From positions 14,260,001 to 14,324,000 of the forward strand of contig OY755178.1 of assembly GCA_963576735.1 (NCBI GenBank): a stretch of DNA of 64,000 bases, given 5' to 3'. Positions 1 to 11,336 of this stretch are shown piece by piece. Numbering within the stretch: the stretch's first letter is position 1; every line of letters begins with the position of its first letter. The notes below the pieces were generated by a model. That model saw nothing but the letters and a program-made list of their open reading frames with translations, was not told the DNA's origin and did not search any database. Origin of the DNA: Bedellia somnulentella (taxonomy: Eukaryota > Arthropoda > Insecta > Lepidoptera > Bedelliidae). The translations under genes and the position numbers were made by a program.

Positions 1-756
1 TGTTGTAGGACCAATACAGGATTTGAAAAAACGTCTCCTGAATGAAAAGCAGTAGCATTCCCACTGAGCTATCAAGATTGATCCATAACACGCACGTAGC
101 AGAAGCAATAAAGTCATTACATAAAAGACCATCCAATTTCTACCTAAGCACACTTTTACTACCATTTACAACACAAACTTTCCCTCGGGAACCGTCCATA
201 TTTATCTACATAGTTAGGTTTACGACTGTGTTATCCCGTAGGACTTCCTATCGTTTCACTGACTATCAAAGATTAGCATTGCTTTGCCGGATGATGGTTC
301 TATAATCTTGAAACCCACTAATGAATATATATCTTTAATTAGTCTGGATAGAAATCACATGTGCTTGAATGATATCACGGCTAATCTTGTTGTAATTTCT
401 TGGTTATAATTTCAGTTTATTATTTTTTATATGGTAAGTAAAGCAATCTTAAGTAACTAGAAAATTTTGACGGAGGAATAGAACTCAGATTAAAGTATGC
501 CTCGGCGAAAGGGTTTGGTCTTGGATATTAAGGATCTAGCAATTAAAAACCTGCATGTTTTTACATTACTTGCCAAATCATACTAACCAAATGGGAAATT
601 TTGAGGCTTAACGTAGACCACACCGAAACAATAGTATTTGACCCACATTTTATTTACCCTGGCTGTTAGCAGTATTTTTACCTTAAAAGTGATGATGATA
701 ATGATGATGTTCCTCTCAGAATCAAGGTTCGGGATGTCGTTGAGGCCGTCAATAAC
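1..756. other. no gene seen
   Basis: AT-rich sequence without a convincing exon or recognisable repeat. The open frame at 42-305 has no homology I recognise. Confidence 0.5.
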
Positions 757-1850
757 ATGCTGCCCTCATTTTTAGAGAGCAGCATGGACCTTTGGGATAC
801 GGGTTCAATTCTCTTTGGCGCCGCAATGACAGTTTGTCAATTTGTCGGCGTCAGGATGCCGCCAACAAGAGTTGGTGGCTCCCGTCAGGCTGGCAGTACT
901 AGTCCCAGGACTAGAACTAGACCAGCCTGGATGAGGCGGATTGAAAGCCGTATCACAAGGGCCAGGGTCCTCATCGGCAAACTGACCAGCTTCAGATCAG
1001 GCAACAATAGGCCGAGGGTGATGCGCTTCGTCAGGGAGGCATTCCCTGGTGAGAATGTCTTTGACAACTCACCGGAGTTTGCCTGAAGACTGGTGGAGCG
1101 CATCGATGATCTGAAGCAGAAGATCGCTGCTTGGGGTAAGCGAATACGGCGACATTCTGAAAGGGTAAAGAGGTACCAACAGAATCGTCTCTTCATGAGT
1201 GACCAGAAGAAGTTCTACAGAACTTTGGAGCGTCCCGACGTGGTTACGACAGGTCAGCGACCGGAAAAAGCAGATGTAGTTGCCTTTTGGCGTGGGCTTT
1301 GGTCGCTGCCTGTTGATCACGAAGAGGGCCGTTGGTTCGAGGCGGTCGAGGGAGCGTGCGAGCCCATAGCGCCCATGAACCCCGTCAACATATCCGAGGA
1401 GGATGTGGTGGCTGCGATCCGTAAGGCTCCGAACTGGAAAAGTCCGGGGCCGAACGGATTGCACCATTACTGGTTGAAGGGGTCGAGGGTATTTCTAGTG
1501 GATGTCACTATCCCTCATGACGAGGGTCTCGTGAAAGCCGACACCGAGAAGCGTCGAAAATATCTCGATCTGGCTCACGAGATCACCGACATGTGGGGTG
1601 TGACTTCGACAGAAATAATCCCAATTGTTTTGTCCGCGAACGGGTTAATTCCAACCAGCCTCGCGACCAACTTGAGGCGGTTGGATTTCTGTGGCGTGTC
1701 GGTTCCAGCACAGATGCAGAAAGCGGTGCTGCTCGATACGGCTCGGATCGTCCGTCGGTTCTTGAACCTGACTCCCTGACCCCGACCGACTGTGCTCTTG
1801 TCGGGGAGTACCGCCTCTCCCATTTAGAATTCTAATTTTCTGTTTCGGCC
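757..1850 (+). pseudogene. R2/R4-type LINE copy lacking its reverse transcriptase core
   Basis: A degenerate retrotransposon ORF. Codons 757-1779 are open in one frame except for a TGA at 1084-1086. The first part is the basic region ahead of the reverse transcriptase and reaches the KSPGPNGLHHYWLKG motif at about 1438-1482, the start of the polymerase domain. The frame then passes directly into what I read as the C-terminal endonuclease-side segment of the RLE-containing R2/R4/Dong group, with VDVTIPHDEGLVKA near 1500 and QKAVLLDTARIVRRFL near 1720. The whole RT palm, several hundred codons, is missing, so this is an internal deletion that kept the frame. A (TAA)n stretch at 1884-1897 may be the 3' tail. 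Assignment to the R4/Dong side is from memory. Confidence 0.7.
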
Positions 1851-1896
1851 ATGGGAGAGGCGAGACACTAAAAGTGTTCCTAAAATAATAATAATA

Positions 1897-2040
1897 AAAC
1901 TCTTTATTGCACATTTACAAAAACAAACAACAATTTCAAAAAAAAAGATCGGTACAAAAGCCAAAGTACAACTGGCGGTCTTATCACTAAGAGCGATCTC
2001 TTCCAGACAACCCATGAATGGAAAGATTTGCTGGATTAAA
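1897..2040 (-). repeat. LINE 3'-end-like repeat
   Basis: Read on the minus strand, the segment contains GTTGTCTGGAAGAGATCGCT followed by TAAGACCGCC and ends in GTGCAATAAAGAGTTT. I recall this as a very common lepidopteran repeat end. It abuts the (TAA)n tail of the R2/R4-type copy. The parent element is not identified. Confidence 0.5.
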
Positions 2041-2454
2041 AACATGCTCAGTAGATGTCCAATAAATTTAACTGATTTGCTTAAAAACTAAAATTATTCA
2101 TCAAACTATTATCTATCTATTTTAAGTATTACTAAATATTTATTAAGTTCTAACACACTTACAGACAGTATTTCATAAAATAAATAATATTCAATAAATA
2201 CAATACATATGCAATATATATAATGATTTTTAAATAAAATACATATATACATTTTACGACATATATAATAGAATATATAAACTTTTGTATGCAACACAAA
2301 TAATATTATAGTGTTTCGGAGAGGAAGTATCCTTGGTTTTAAAGATGATACACACATTTAAGGTGATGTTTTTATATTGGTCTTATATGCCCTATATCTT
2401 CCCATGGACTGGTAACCTTTCACAAACTATTCCTATTTTACTGCCTTTTTTCAA
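2041..2454. other. AT-rich stretch, nothing recognised
   Basis: Very AT-rich, with many short TATA and AATA runs. No exon or repeat signature seen. Confidence 0.4.
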
Positions 2455-3345
2455 ATCTTATTCTTATCTATGGTAGCGAATGTTGGTGTCGCAGAAGAAA
2501 CATGAAAGTAGAGTGAATGCAATAGAGATGAGGTCGCTCGGAAAAAAATGTGATGTTAGGCTAGGTGATCGAGTGAGAAATAGCGTGATTCGTGACAGAT
2601 GAAAGATGATATTATAAAAAAGATGGTTTAATCACAAAGAGAGTATGGATGATAGTCAATTAGTTAAAGTGATTTACAGAGACAATGTGGATGGATATGC
2701 TAGTAGAGGACGACCTCGTAGGACACATTTGGACCAAATAGCGAGTGTGTGGCTTATTCCGTTTATCAACCCTAAAAAATCCTCCCTAAGTCGGATATTC
2801 GGAAACGCATGTCCTTCTATCCACCCTGAACGGGGTGGATATCCGGAATGCATATAATATGGTTCTTCCGATTTTTTACCCCAAGTACAGTAATTTACAG
2901 AAACATACACAACACAAAATGGGTCCAAGGAACATCGTGAACATTAAAATACTTAAGATAAATATACCTACTTTCTTACTTACAGTTTGAATAAAAATAT
3001 CTTACAAACTTAGGGTCTTTTTTCTGTAAATGACTGTACGTAGGCAGGGTAGAAAATCGGAAGAACCATATTATATGCATTCCGGATCTCCACCCCGTTC
3101 AGGGTGGCTAGAAGGACATGCATTTCCGAATATCCGACTTAGGGAGGATTTTTTAGGGTGGATAAACGGAATAAGCCGAGTGTGTTCAAAAAGGCAGGTG
3201 TTCGAAGTGTGTGTGTGAATAAAAGAGCATGCATAAGAGGATTGATTGATGTTAACGAAGCTAGAAAGGTTTATCAGGATTGTACAAAGTAGCGTTTCAT
3301 AGTCTCTGCCTTCCCCATTGGGAACTGAAGGCGTAATTCTAATAG
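2455..3345 (+). pseudogene. RTE-type LINE, 3' ORF fragment split by a MITE
   Basis: The C-terminal end of an RTE-like reverse transcriptase ORF. IYGSECWCRRR lies near 2465; the typical RGRPRRTHLDQI segment lies at 2704-2740. The frame stops at the MITE (2751) and resumes after it (3186) with a KRACIRG-like segment, then EARKVYQDCTK and VSAFPIGN. Removing the MITE and one target copy restores a continuous frame across the junction, so the MITE is the later insertion. Further stops show the copy is dead. The 3' end (about 3340) is a worn version of the GGCGTGAG...TATG terminus seen at 52637. Confidence 0.75.
2751..3177. mobile_element. foldback MITE copy 1, 8-bp target duplication
   Basis: The element begins GGCTTATTCCGTTTATC and ends with its reverse complement. 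The arms continue as near-perfect inverted repeats for about 130 bp, around a core of about 170 bp. GAGTGTGT flanks it on both sides (2743-2750 and 3178-3185). An 8-bp duplication fits hAT, P, Merlin or Novosib-type transposases; the termini do not settle which. There is no coding capacity. A second copy lies at 41523-41933. Confidence 0.9.
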
Positions 3346-3680
3346 TAACCGAAAAATGCATAATTTTTTTTTTTAATTATAATCAATCAACGTCCATCGC
3401 TTGTCAAATGCCTCTCCGAAGATGACCACGACGCGAAGTCCCGTGCACTGCCCGCATTCATCAGCTTCCCGCATCATTCAGCAAGTCACCGATCTAACTT
3501 GTGAGAAAATCGTCGTCCGAAATGTGGCCGCTACTCCAGAACCGTCAACCCCCAACAACCGTTAATTGTTCATGCAAAGTGCCATGACATACTTGAGTTT
3601 CACAACTCTTTCGAATCTGATCTCATCTCATCGAGATACTGAAAAATATCGAACACTAGTATACATAAATTATACTTAAA
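3346..3680. other. no gene; unclassified GC-richer segment
   Basis: About 3380-3570 is richer in G and C than its surroundings and looks like old repeat sequence, but I cannot place it. Confidence 0.3.
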
Positions 3681-3936
3681 TACATACATACATACATACA
3701 TGTACTCATGGCTGTAAATCCCTACAAGGGGTAGCCAGAGCTGAGGAACTAGAAGTTCCTCGGCCACTTTTGGAAAGTAGAGTGGGGAAAAGATGGTAAA
3801 AATAAAGGTTGTTGGTGATGGGTCTCCAACCACATCGCCCAAAAATCCCTTAATAGCCCCAATACCGTTAGTCGCCTCTTACGTACACCCACCGGAAGAA
3901 ATGGGGTATTGCTATTCTATGCCGACACTACACAGC
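3681..3936 (-). repeat. repeat A (RTE-like tailed SINE), near full length
   Basis: On the minus strand it runs from GCTGTGTAGTGTCGG at the 5' end, through the conserved block GAGGCGACTAACGG and GGGCGATG..GGTTGGAGACCC, to ATAGCC(G/A)TGAGTA and a (TATG)n tail. No ORF. The repeat A consensus is about 240 bp. Confidence 0.85.
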
Positions 3937-4220
3937 TTAATGATGTTGAATATCACTTTTTGTTTCTAGTCGGCAACACCACTCAAATCAAAGGCTAGGA
4001 CTAATTGGTGAGAGGCTAAAAAGTTTACTATAAATCATAGATTAACTATACATTTACATACATGTGTAAGCAAATAAGTTTTAAGATTAGATTGGTCTTG
4101 TAATTTAAATGCTAAATAAGGAATGTTGTATCACACATTATTACTTCGTTGCCATTCGAATTAAGCTAGTTTATATTGCCACTTACTATTTGTATTACGT
4201 TTATATTATATAATATTTTT

Positions 4221-4450
4221 GCTGTGTAGTGTTAGAATAACACTACCCCATTTTTTCCGGGGGGTGTACTTAAGAGGCGACTAACGGTATTGGGGCTTTA
4301 AAGGGATTTTTGGGCGATGCGGTTGGAGAACCCATCACCAACACCTTTATTTTACCATCTTTTCCCCACGCAACATCCAAAAGTGGCTACTACTTGCTCT
4401 GGCTACCCCTTCTAGAGATTTACAGCCGTGAGTATATGTATGTATGTTTG
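4221..4450 (+). repeat. repeat A, near full length
   Basis: Starts GCTGTGTAGTGTTAGAATAA and ends CAGCCGTGAGTATATGTATG. The opposite-strand copy at 3681-3936 lies 284 bp away, giving a large imperfect inverted pair. Confidence 0.85.
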
Positions 4451-6545
4451 TATATTATATTTATATTAAGCAATATAACAAAGAATAGGTGGTAGAGGTA
4501 CTATTGCTTCAGAGCATCACGTGGCATTAATTCACCTTTTGGTAGAGTATGAGTTTCATTCACAAAAACATTTAGCCTAGTATGATCCAGTCCGTAACCA
4601 TGTCCGAATAAGGAACTGTTAAGCTTTTCAACGCTTAAACTATTGTAGAGGAAAAGCTCTGATTTTCAAACTCAATTTATGTTGTTTAACCCAACTTGTA
4701 GGGTTATAGCAGGCTGACCCTAATTATCCGAATATTCTGCCAACCCCTACTGGGCTAGTGTTGTGGATTATATGGTCAAATCACCAATTTCATGGAAGCT
4801 TTAACCCCTTTTGTGGGCTATATATATTTACATTACAATTTATTTTTTAAAATATGTATGAATATTTTTATGTATTAAATAATTATAAAATACAAATATT
4901 AATGACCTTCGAAACAAATAAACATACATACAATAACACCTAAGGAATATGAACCTGCTACCACCACCGCACCAGTGCCAGCTTACCCACTATACTACAG
5001 AGGTAATCCAAAAAGGCGCATCACATCACCGTGGTTCGAGGGTTTTCCTTGCCACTTTCTAACTGCTTTACACACGCGTTCATCATGGTCATGAGTCATA
5101 GGTATCGGTGAAAATTAAAGAAGTGTAAAAATCTTGGGAAAAACCACAATACGATTTCGTCATTCGATATTTACCCAGCGGCGGCGGCAAGTAAAATACC
5201 TATATGTTAGTTTCCATGAATCCCTAAAGGGCTGCCTTTTGCCGATGTGTAAGGGAAGTTAATAAAATAAAACCCTATGAGGTTGGCATAGGTACTAATA
5301 CATCTGAACATCAGGTGACATTGTCACCAGATAATGAATATATTTATATATTTTTTTTAAATTGTTGATGAAATTTTATAGTTTCTATATTTTGTTTTTT
5401 TTCTTATTCACACATCAGATACCAGGGGGACAAAAATCTAAACATCTGTTATATTTGCATAATCACGGCTACCCCAACGACTAAACTACAAATTGAGGTC
5501 CGAGAAAATACTTCTACGAAGGATCGTCGGCTTGCGTTTCCATCCACATCACTTATCATTCACTTAAAACGAAACACCCCAAACAACCGAGATATCTTAT
5601 TAACCTCGACACCCACAGCGCAGCGAAGATATGCTTTAAACTGTGTGCGTTTACCGTCTTGAATTATTAGTTATTTTTATTAAGCGATGAGTATTTGTTT
5701 GCAAGTAAGTATTAGTAAGACGCCGGATGTCTCTAGGTGGCAATCGTTAACACGTCCATCCATTACCAACACTGTTATTAATTTAATTGAACTACTTGTA
5801 TTGCCAGGCCTACTACCTCATTATCCTTTTTATTTTAAACCGTCCTTTTGGAATCGGCCACCCTTTTTTCGGTGCTAATTGCTGGCCATTTTTCGAGGTG
5901 ATAAACGTTTATATGAATTGCTGATACGTCGCAAATTCGTAATTGGTTTGTCAAAAAAACGTGTGATTCACAAGCGAATTGTTGCTGGTTTTTGTTAAAT
6001 CCGGACCATATAAGAAGGCCTACAACTATAATTGCTCCTTTGTTGCAGACAGTTTTCAACAAGCTGGTAAATCTTGTTTAACATGCAGTCTAGGTAAAAT
6101 GTTTAAATTTAATTCAAAGCAATAGAGTTCTGCAATAAATAACATTAAATTACATTTAAAAACCGGCCAAGTGCGAGTCGACCTAACGCACTGATTCACG
6201 CACTGAACGCACTTATCTATAAAAACGGCAAAAACTTGACTTGTATTCATTCCCATAAAAATAAGTATTAAAAATTTAATTTTGTTAAGTTTTTAAAGCA
6301 AAAAAAATTACTACCGAATACAGATATTTTAAACGTCTTTGTACCTATAGCTATATTTTGTGGTTCTTACTCTGATCTGCACCCTGCGTGATATTAAAGA
6401 AGTACTACTCCAAATAATGTAACATAATTAGAATTGATCTAGATGCTTATAAAAATCTGCTTAATTAAATAGGGCATGTATATTTAGGACGGACCGCTAG
6501 ATAAAAAAAAATATATATAAGATAAGCGTGTTGATTATCACATAA
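4451..6545. other. no firm gene; repeat B fragment and one exon-like signal
   Basis: About 5212-5335 holds a worn minus-strand 3' piece of repeat B (AACATCAGGTGACATTGTCACC). At 5687-5704 a start codon and five more codons run straight into CAA|GTAAGTATT behind GC-richer leader-like sequence. This could be a first coding exon, but no partner exon was found. The rest is AT-rich and unassigned. Confidence 0.35.
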
Positions 6546-6797
6546 CATACATACATACAAACATATACTCACGGCCATAAATCCCAAAAAGGGGTAGCTT
6601 TAGAGCTAGTAACTCCTCAGCCACTTCTTGCAGTTGATAGGGGAGAAGATGGTGGAATAAAAATAAAGTATCATTGGTGATGGGTCGTCAACCGCATTGC
6701 CCAAAAACCACTTAAAAAAAAACATAACTTTTAGTCGCCTCTTACGACACCCGTGCGAAAAAAGAGGTAGTGACATTCTAAGCCGGCACTACACGGC
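6546..6797 (-). repeat. repeat A, near full length
   Basis: Plus-strand reading starts with CATACATAC and ACTCACGGCCATAAATCCC and ends TAAGCCGGCACTACACGGC, the reverse complement of the repeat A head. Confidence 0.85.
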
Positions 6798-7029
6798 AAA
6801 TAACCCCCCATAATATAACTTACGAGTATTTATCGGCTGCCAGTCCCTGAGGCGGCTATATTATTCCTGGCTACGGCAGAGGCTATGGAAACAGTAGAGG
6901 GACAGGGTTCCTCTGATAATGAGCCTCATAAGAAGGTCAATATCTACTGGTCATCGCTATAAGTTTAATAGAGAGAGTAAATCTATAAAAGAACAAGAGC
7001 AGCATAGCCCAAAGGGCTGCAAAATTTAG

Positions 7030-7345
7030 CAGAGACACATTATACGCAAAACCGACGGCCTAGAAGGTCCTGGAGTGGCGGAACTTAACCAGGCCAACCA
7101 ACCGTGTGGTCAGGCCGTATACAAGGTGGACCAATGACTTGTTGAGATCATGAGGTTCTGATTGATGATGGCAGCAACAGGTGGCCTAGCAATGAGATGA
7201 CAGTATACGATACTAAGTAAGTGATAATGAGATGACTGTTTTATACCACGCGATATCTAGTTAAAAGGTCGCTCATACTAGCTATTCAGGACCAGTCGTT
7301 GTGGGTCTTTGGGGGAGGCCTATGTACAGCAGTGGATGTCTATAT
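7030..7345 (+). pseudogene. LINE reverse transcriptase C-terminal scrap
   Basis: Broken frames near 7120 read like the TRWTDDL... segment of a LINE ORF2 end, and QDQSLW...GGGLCTAVD at 7288-7330 matches the end of the related scrap at 14680-14860. Between them, about 7196-7285, lies a block that also occurs at 53891-53980 and looks inserted. Confidence 0.5.
7196..7285. repeat. dispersed repeat shared with 53891-53980
   Basis: The block GTTTTATACCACGCGATATC with TAGTTAAAAGGTCG and TACTAGCTAT is shared almost base for base with 53891-53980. The family is unknown; it may be a transposon end. Confidence 0.6.
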
Positions 7346-8007
7346 TGGTTTATAATGAAGATAAAATGGATTTTGTTAAAAGAAATAACTAATAAGTTTC
7401 ACACAGTGGTAATATTTGCAACTTTGCTTATATCCATCAATCTTTATAATCGAACACATTTCATTGCATTTCTACACAACCGCTATAGTTCATAGATATT
7501 CCATGATGTAAAAACTTTTTTTTATGATGTTATCATATTTTATTACCCAATCCACCGTAACAAAAGTACGGTTTAAAAAACTACTACATTTTTTTCGCTC
7601 AGTTCAAAGCTCTCTCATAAAAATCGCAAATTAAGAGTTTTACATGTTTTAATCTTGAAGATAAGTACTCACCAATTTGCGTAATAATGTACAATTACCG
7701 TATCACTTTCTTAATCTCAATATAACCTATTAAATAATACAAGGCACCCATGATACCGACGCCTATTAAATAATAGACAGGTCACTACTCCATCAAATGC
7801 CCGCTGTAAGGATGTTTATGTTGTAAAAAATCTAATCATCGCTTGTTGTTTTACATGTGCCCATACACTCATTATCATAAACTTTTAATACAGCTATAGA
7901 CATTATCAGGCGTCTTTTTTTAAGTAAGTTTAGGTTTATATGGAACCAATGACGGTATTATGAGTTAAGAACGGCCACGTTCAATGTTTCGATTCCAGAT
8001 AGAAAAT
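7346..8007. other. no gene seen
   Basis: AT-rich, with no exon-like frame or repeat I can name. Confidence 0.4.
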
Positions 8008-8220
8008 GTTAGTGCCAGCTTAGAATAGCACTAAACCATTTCTCTCTGCGGGTGTCATGCAAAGTGACTCCTTAGTACCCTTCTGGAGATCCATCCTCAA
8101 CCATCATATATTTAACAATCGTTTCCGCACTCAAATTCTAAAAGATGCTATAGAATTTCTAATTCCGAAGCTCTGGCTATCCTTATTAGGAATTATAAGC
8201 CGTGAGTATAAGTATGTTTG
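8008..8220 (+). repeat. repeat A, strongly diverged
   Basis: The head GTGCCAGCTTAGAATAGCAC and the tail TATAAGCCGTGAGTATAAG are recognisable; the middle is scrambled or deleted, so this is an old copy. Confidence 0.6.
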
Positions 8221-9170
8221 AAAGAAACAATTCTCAAAGTACACATCATACCATACCGGATACAAACCAAAAAGGGTGAAACTCTTCGGATGTTTACTTA
8301 CGCGATGTCAGTCAAATAGTTGAAAGTTTGCGCAACCAACAGCGTTGAAGCCTCGCTACTAATGCAGGCCCAACAGTTTGGCATATTTATCAATTAATCA
8401 AAATTAATTAGAATGCCCAGAGCACTAATGCAGGCGCACGAAACAACATAGTTACCATTTACCTAAACGCTTGGAGTTGGCTTTCTATTTCACATGGTTT
8501 TCAAACTAAACTTTCATTGCGTAACACTGACATGAACGAAAAATAAACGTTAGTGTAGAATAGCTATTATGTTTCCCACTGATATGTATCGGAGCTATTA
8601 AAGAAAACAGTTAATGATAAAAATATCTTTCAAAGGATAATTTTTGATGTGCTTGACTTGTCCCACAAGTAGACCAGATCACCAGTTTGTATAATCCTTT
8701 TACTCATAAACCTTTTCAGACAAGCTCTTTTTTTCTCAACAAGAGAATATTGGATGTTACGATACAACACAACGAAAGGTAATTAGCTAGATAAGTGTGA
8801 ATGATATGATTTATAACATTCTGAAGAAAACTCACAGAGCATATTTTGTAAAATAAAAAAACTGCTAACGCAGACAATATTCGGGAAACCACGACAGTTG
8901 GTACATATTTGGGGAAAAGCTTCGGCGGGTGCTACTATTTTATGCGCTTACAAAGAATAACATTAGGTGGTTAATGTTGTCTTTAAAGTTAAAATATACC
9001 GACAATAAGACGCCTTGGTCTTCTAAATAAGACATTATCATTATCATTAATTTCGATCGAATAAACGGCGGCGGTTCCCAATCCGTGGGGAGGTCTTTTA
9101 ATGTATGGTGGTATTCAGGTATTCCCAATGTATCATTGTATGGTCAGTATCTGAGGATGGGTTCCTTGTG
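8221..9170. other. no gene seen
   Basis: Unassigned AT-rich sequence. The minus-strand frame at 8940-9128 has no recognised homology. Confidence 0.4.
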
Positions 9171-9370
9171 AAAACAAAGCAACTCCTTATATATTATACA
9201 AAATCATACAAAAAATCTTAGTAATAAAATTATACAATTTACTTAATTTTAAGATTTTTAGACCACAAAAGAAAAAAAAATACTTATAATAATAGAAAAA
9301 AATAATAACTAACACAAACAAACAAGGTAAAAAGAATAGTTATACATTATAATAACTGAGAGAGATGCGT

Positions 9371-9410
9371 GTTTGTGTGCGCGCGCGCGCGTCATTGTGT
9401 GTGTGTGCAT
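9371..9410. repeat. GT/GC dinucleotide microsatellite
   Basis: Alternating GTGTGTGCGCGCGCGC followed by TGTGTGTGTG at the 3' side of the minus-strand LINE. Confidence 0.85.
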
Positions 9411-9422
9411 TAAAGAGCAATA

Positions 9423-10345
9423 TTATTTCAATACTTTTAACAAAGATTCCGCTTCATCGAAACTGATTTCCATAATTATAGCAGATACCTTCTTTTTAAA
9501 ATCCCAGTTACCATAAGATTTTAAGTCAGGAAATTTGGAAATTAATTTATTGTACAAAAAAGGGGACAAAAAATTTGTAAATCGTTGGCCAAAACTTGTT
9601 ATAAAATAAGGTACAGGACTCCTAAATTTTCGTTTTTCCAACAGTTCTTTATAAAATGAACTTTGAGCTATATTACGGTGAGCATACAACACTGCTTTGA
9701 AAATAAATAGTTTGCGTACGCTTTGAACTTCTGAATCTGCGAATAAAAGTGATGTGGAATATCTGCGAGGTTTCCGGAGAAGGGTTTTTAGCACAGCCCT
9801 TTGGGCCCTTTCTAGTATAATGAGGACTGAAACAGCACATCCACCCCAAACCAAAATGCAATAGTTCAGTACGGATTGGCACAAAGCATAAACCATCTTC
9901 AAAACTCTTCCCTCAGTGGCCCCTAGAAGAAGTTTCATAGCAAATATTAATTTTCGTACTCTAGAGGAAGTGATGCAGATATACTCCTTAAAATTTAAAT
10001 TTTCAACAATATTCATTCCTAGATATTTGACATTTTTAGTTTTATTTATAGAAGCACATGTACATGGATGTGTTGATGAATTGACGTTTGAGCACATCAC
10101 ATCGTGGATTTTTACAGTGGTTGGGTTCAAACGTGGGGCTGACGACTTAGTCTTGTGAAAACACAAAAAGTGCGTTTTTGATGCGTTAAGGCTTAGGAGA
10201 TTTAATTCCAGCCAGTTTGATATTTGCAAAAGACCTAGCTGTGCAGTTACTTGTACATCCTCCCAAGAGTTCCTCTAAAAAATATGGCAGTATCATCAGC
10301 GTAGCATACAATGTCTGCACTGGTAAGGTGGGCATGGTATTTTGT
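9423..10345 (-). pseudogene. jockey/CR1-like LINE, RT palm to thumb fragment
   Basis: A 5'-truncated retrotransposon ORF. The catalytic YADD box (VCYADDTAIFFRG) is encoded at about 10272-10306. The frame then shifts by one base between 10260 and 10275: SWEDVQVTAQLGLL continues in another frame and joins the open frame 10229-9423. That frame holds NLLSLNASKTHFLCF, the KNVKYLGMNI box and a thumb region with LNYCILVWGG. Nothing upstream of about 10345 is recognisable. The copy is non-functional because of the truncation and frameshift. The clade assignment is approximate. Confidence 0.8.
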
Positions 10346-11336
10346 ATGGTACATATGTGTTAAGCGTTACATACATATGTTAATAGCGTTAGCACAACTC
10401 CATTTCTTTCCGTTGAGGTCTGCTATGTGAATGATCAAACTCGGCTTTATAAGTTTGGGCGGTTATATCGTCCTAATTCTATAACAAAAAAAATAACCTT
10501 TAATTTACTATCTCCCTCCCCTGTCAATATGTAAATTAATTTTATTCGAATACTCTGACTCTCATTTCGGGACAACATCAGGTTATTAGTATTATAGACG
10601 TTAGTATTATAGTGAAGATGGATATGAATAATACACATACGAGTATAATGTTAAACAACTTTATTAAGTCCGCTTATCAAAACGATAATTAGGAATGAAT
10701 GAACACGGATCATATCCGCTTCTCTGCCAAACTATTACTTAGTCATTAACTTCCTAGACGTAACAGCACACGAAATGTTACTCACTTAATTGACTTGCAA
10801 AATGGCTTACTAAGTATGCTTCACAACAGGTACTTCGGCAGTATAATATGTTCTTTGATGGTCGCAAATTAGACTATCGCGAGACAATGGAGAACGAAAA
10901 AAATGTTTACACCCATCTGTGATTGCATCCACTATCACTTTCCTTGTAATTACTGTAATGGATAGGCGTACGCGATTTCTAAATATGATTTTGTCAAATC
11001 GCAAGGAAAGTTCAAGTTCAATTTAATAGAGTACATTTGTAATTTTCTGGATAAGTGACATTTTGTAATTGTAGCTTTTGGTCCAACAAGTTGGACGAAA
11101 AGATATTTTTTTTATACTTAATCACACTTCCGACTTCAAAATATGTTTTTTTTATTCCATTGGATGGAGGAACAGGATGTCAGATTAAAATATGCTTGTA
11201 AAATTTCAATATTTACGACTTTCACACAACATTTAAATCCGATTTTTCCTTTTAAAATAGCTCGATACACACGATAATTATATAAAATAAAAAACAAGAT
11301 AAATATTCATAACTTTATTATATAATGAAACTTCAT
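10346..11336. other. no gene seen; probable 3' flank of the next gene
   Basis: AT-rich, with no coding frames I trust. The part nearest 11337 may be the 3' UTR of the minus-strand small-protein gene. Confidence 0.4.
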
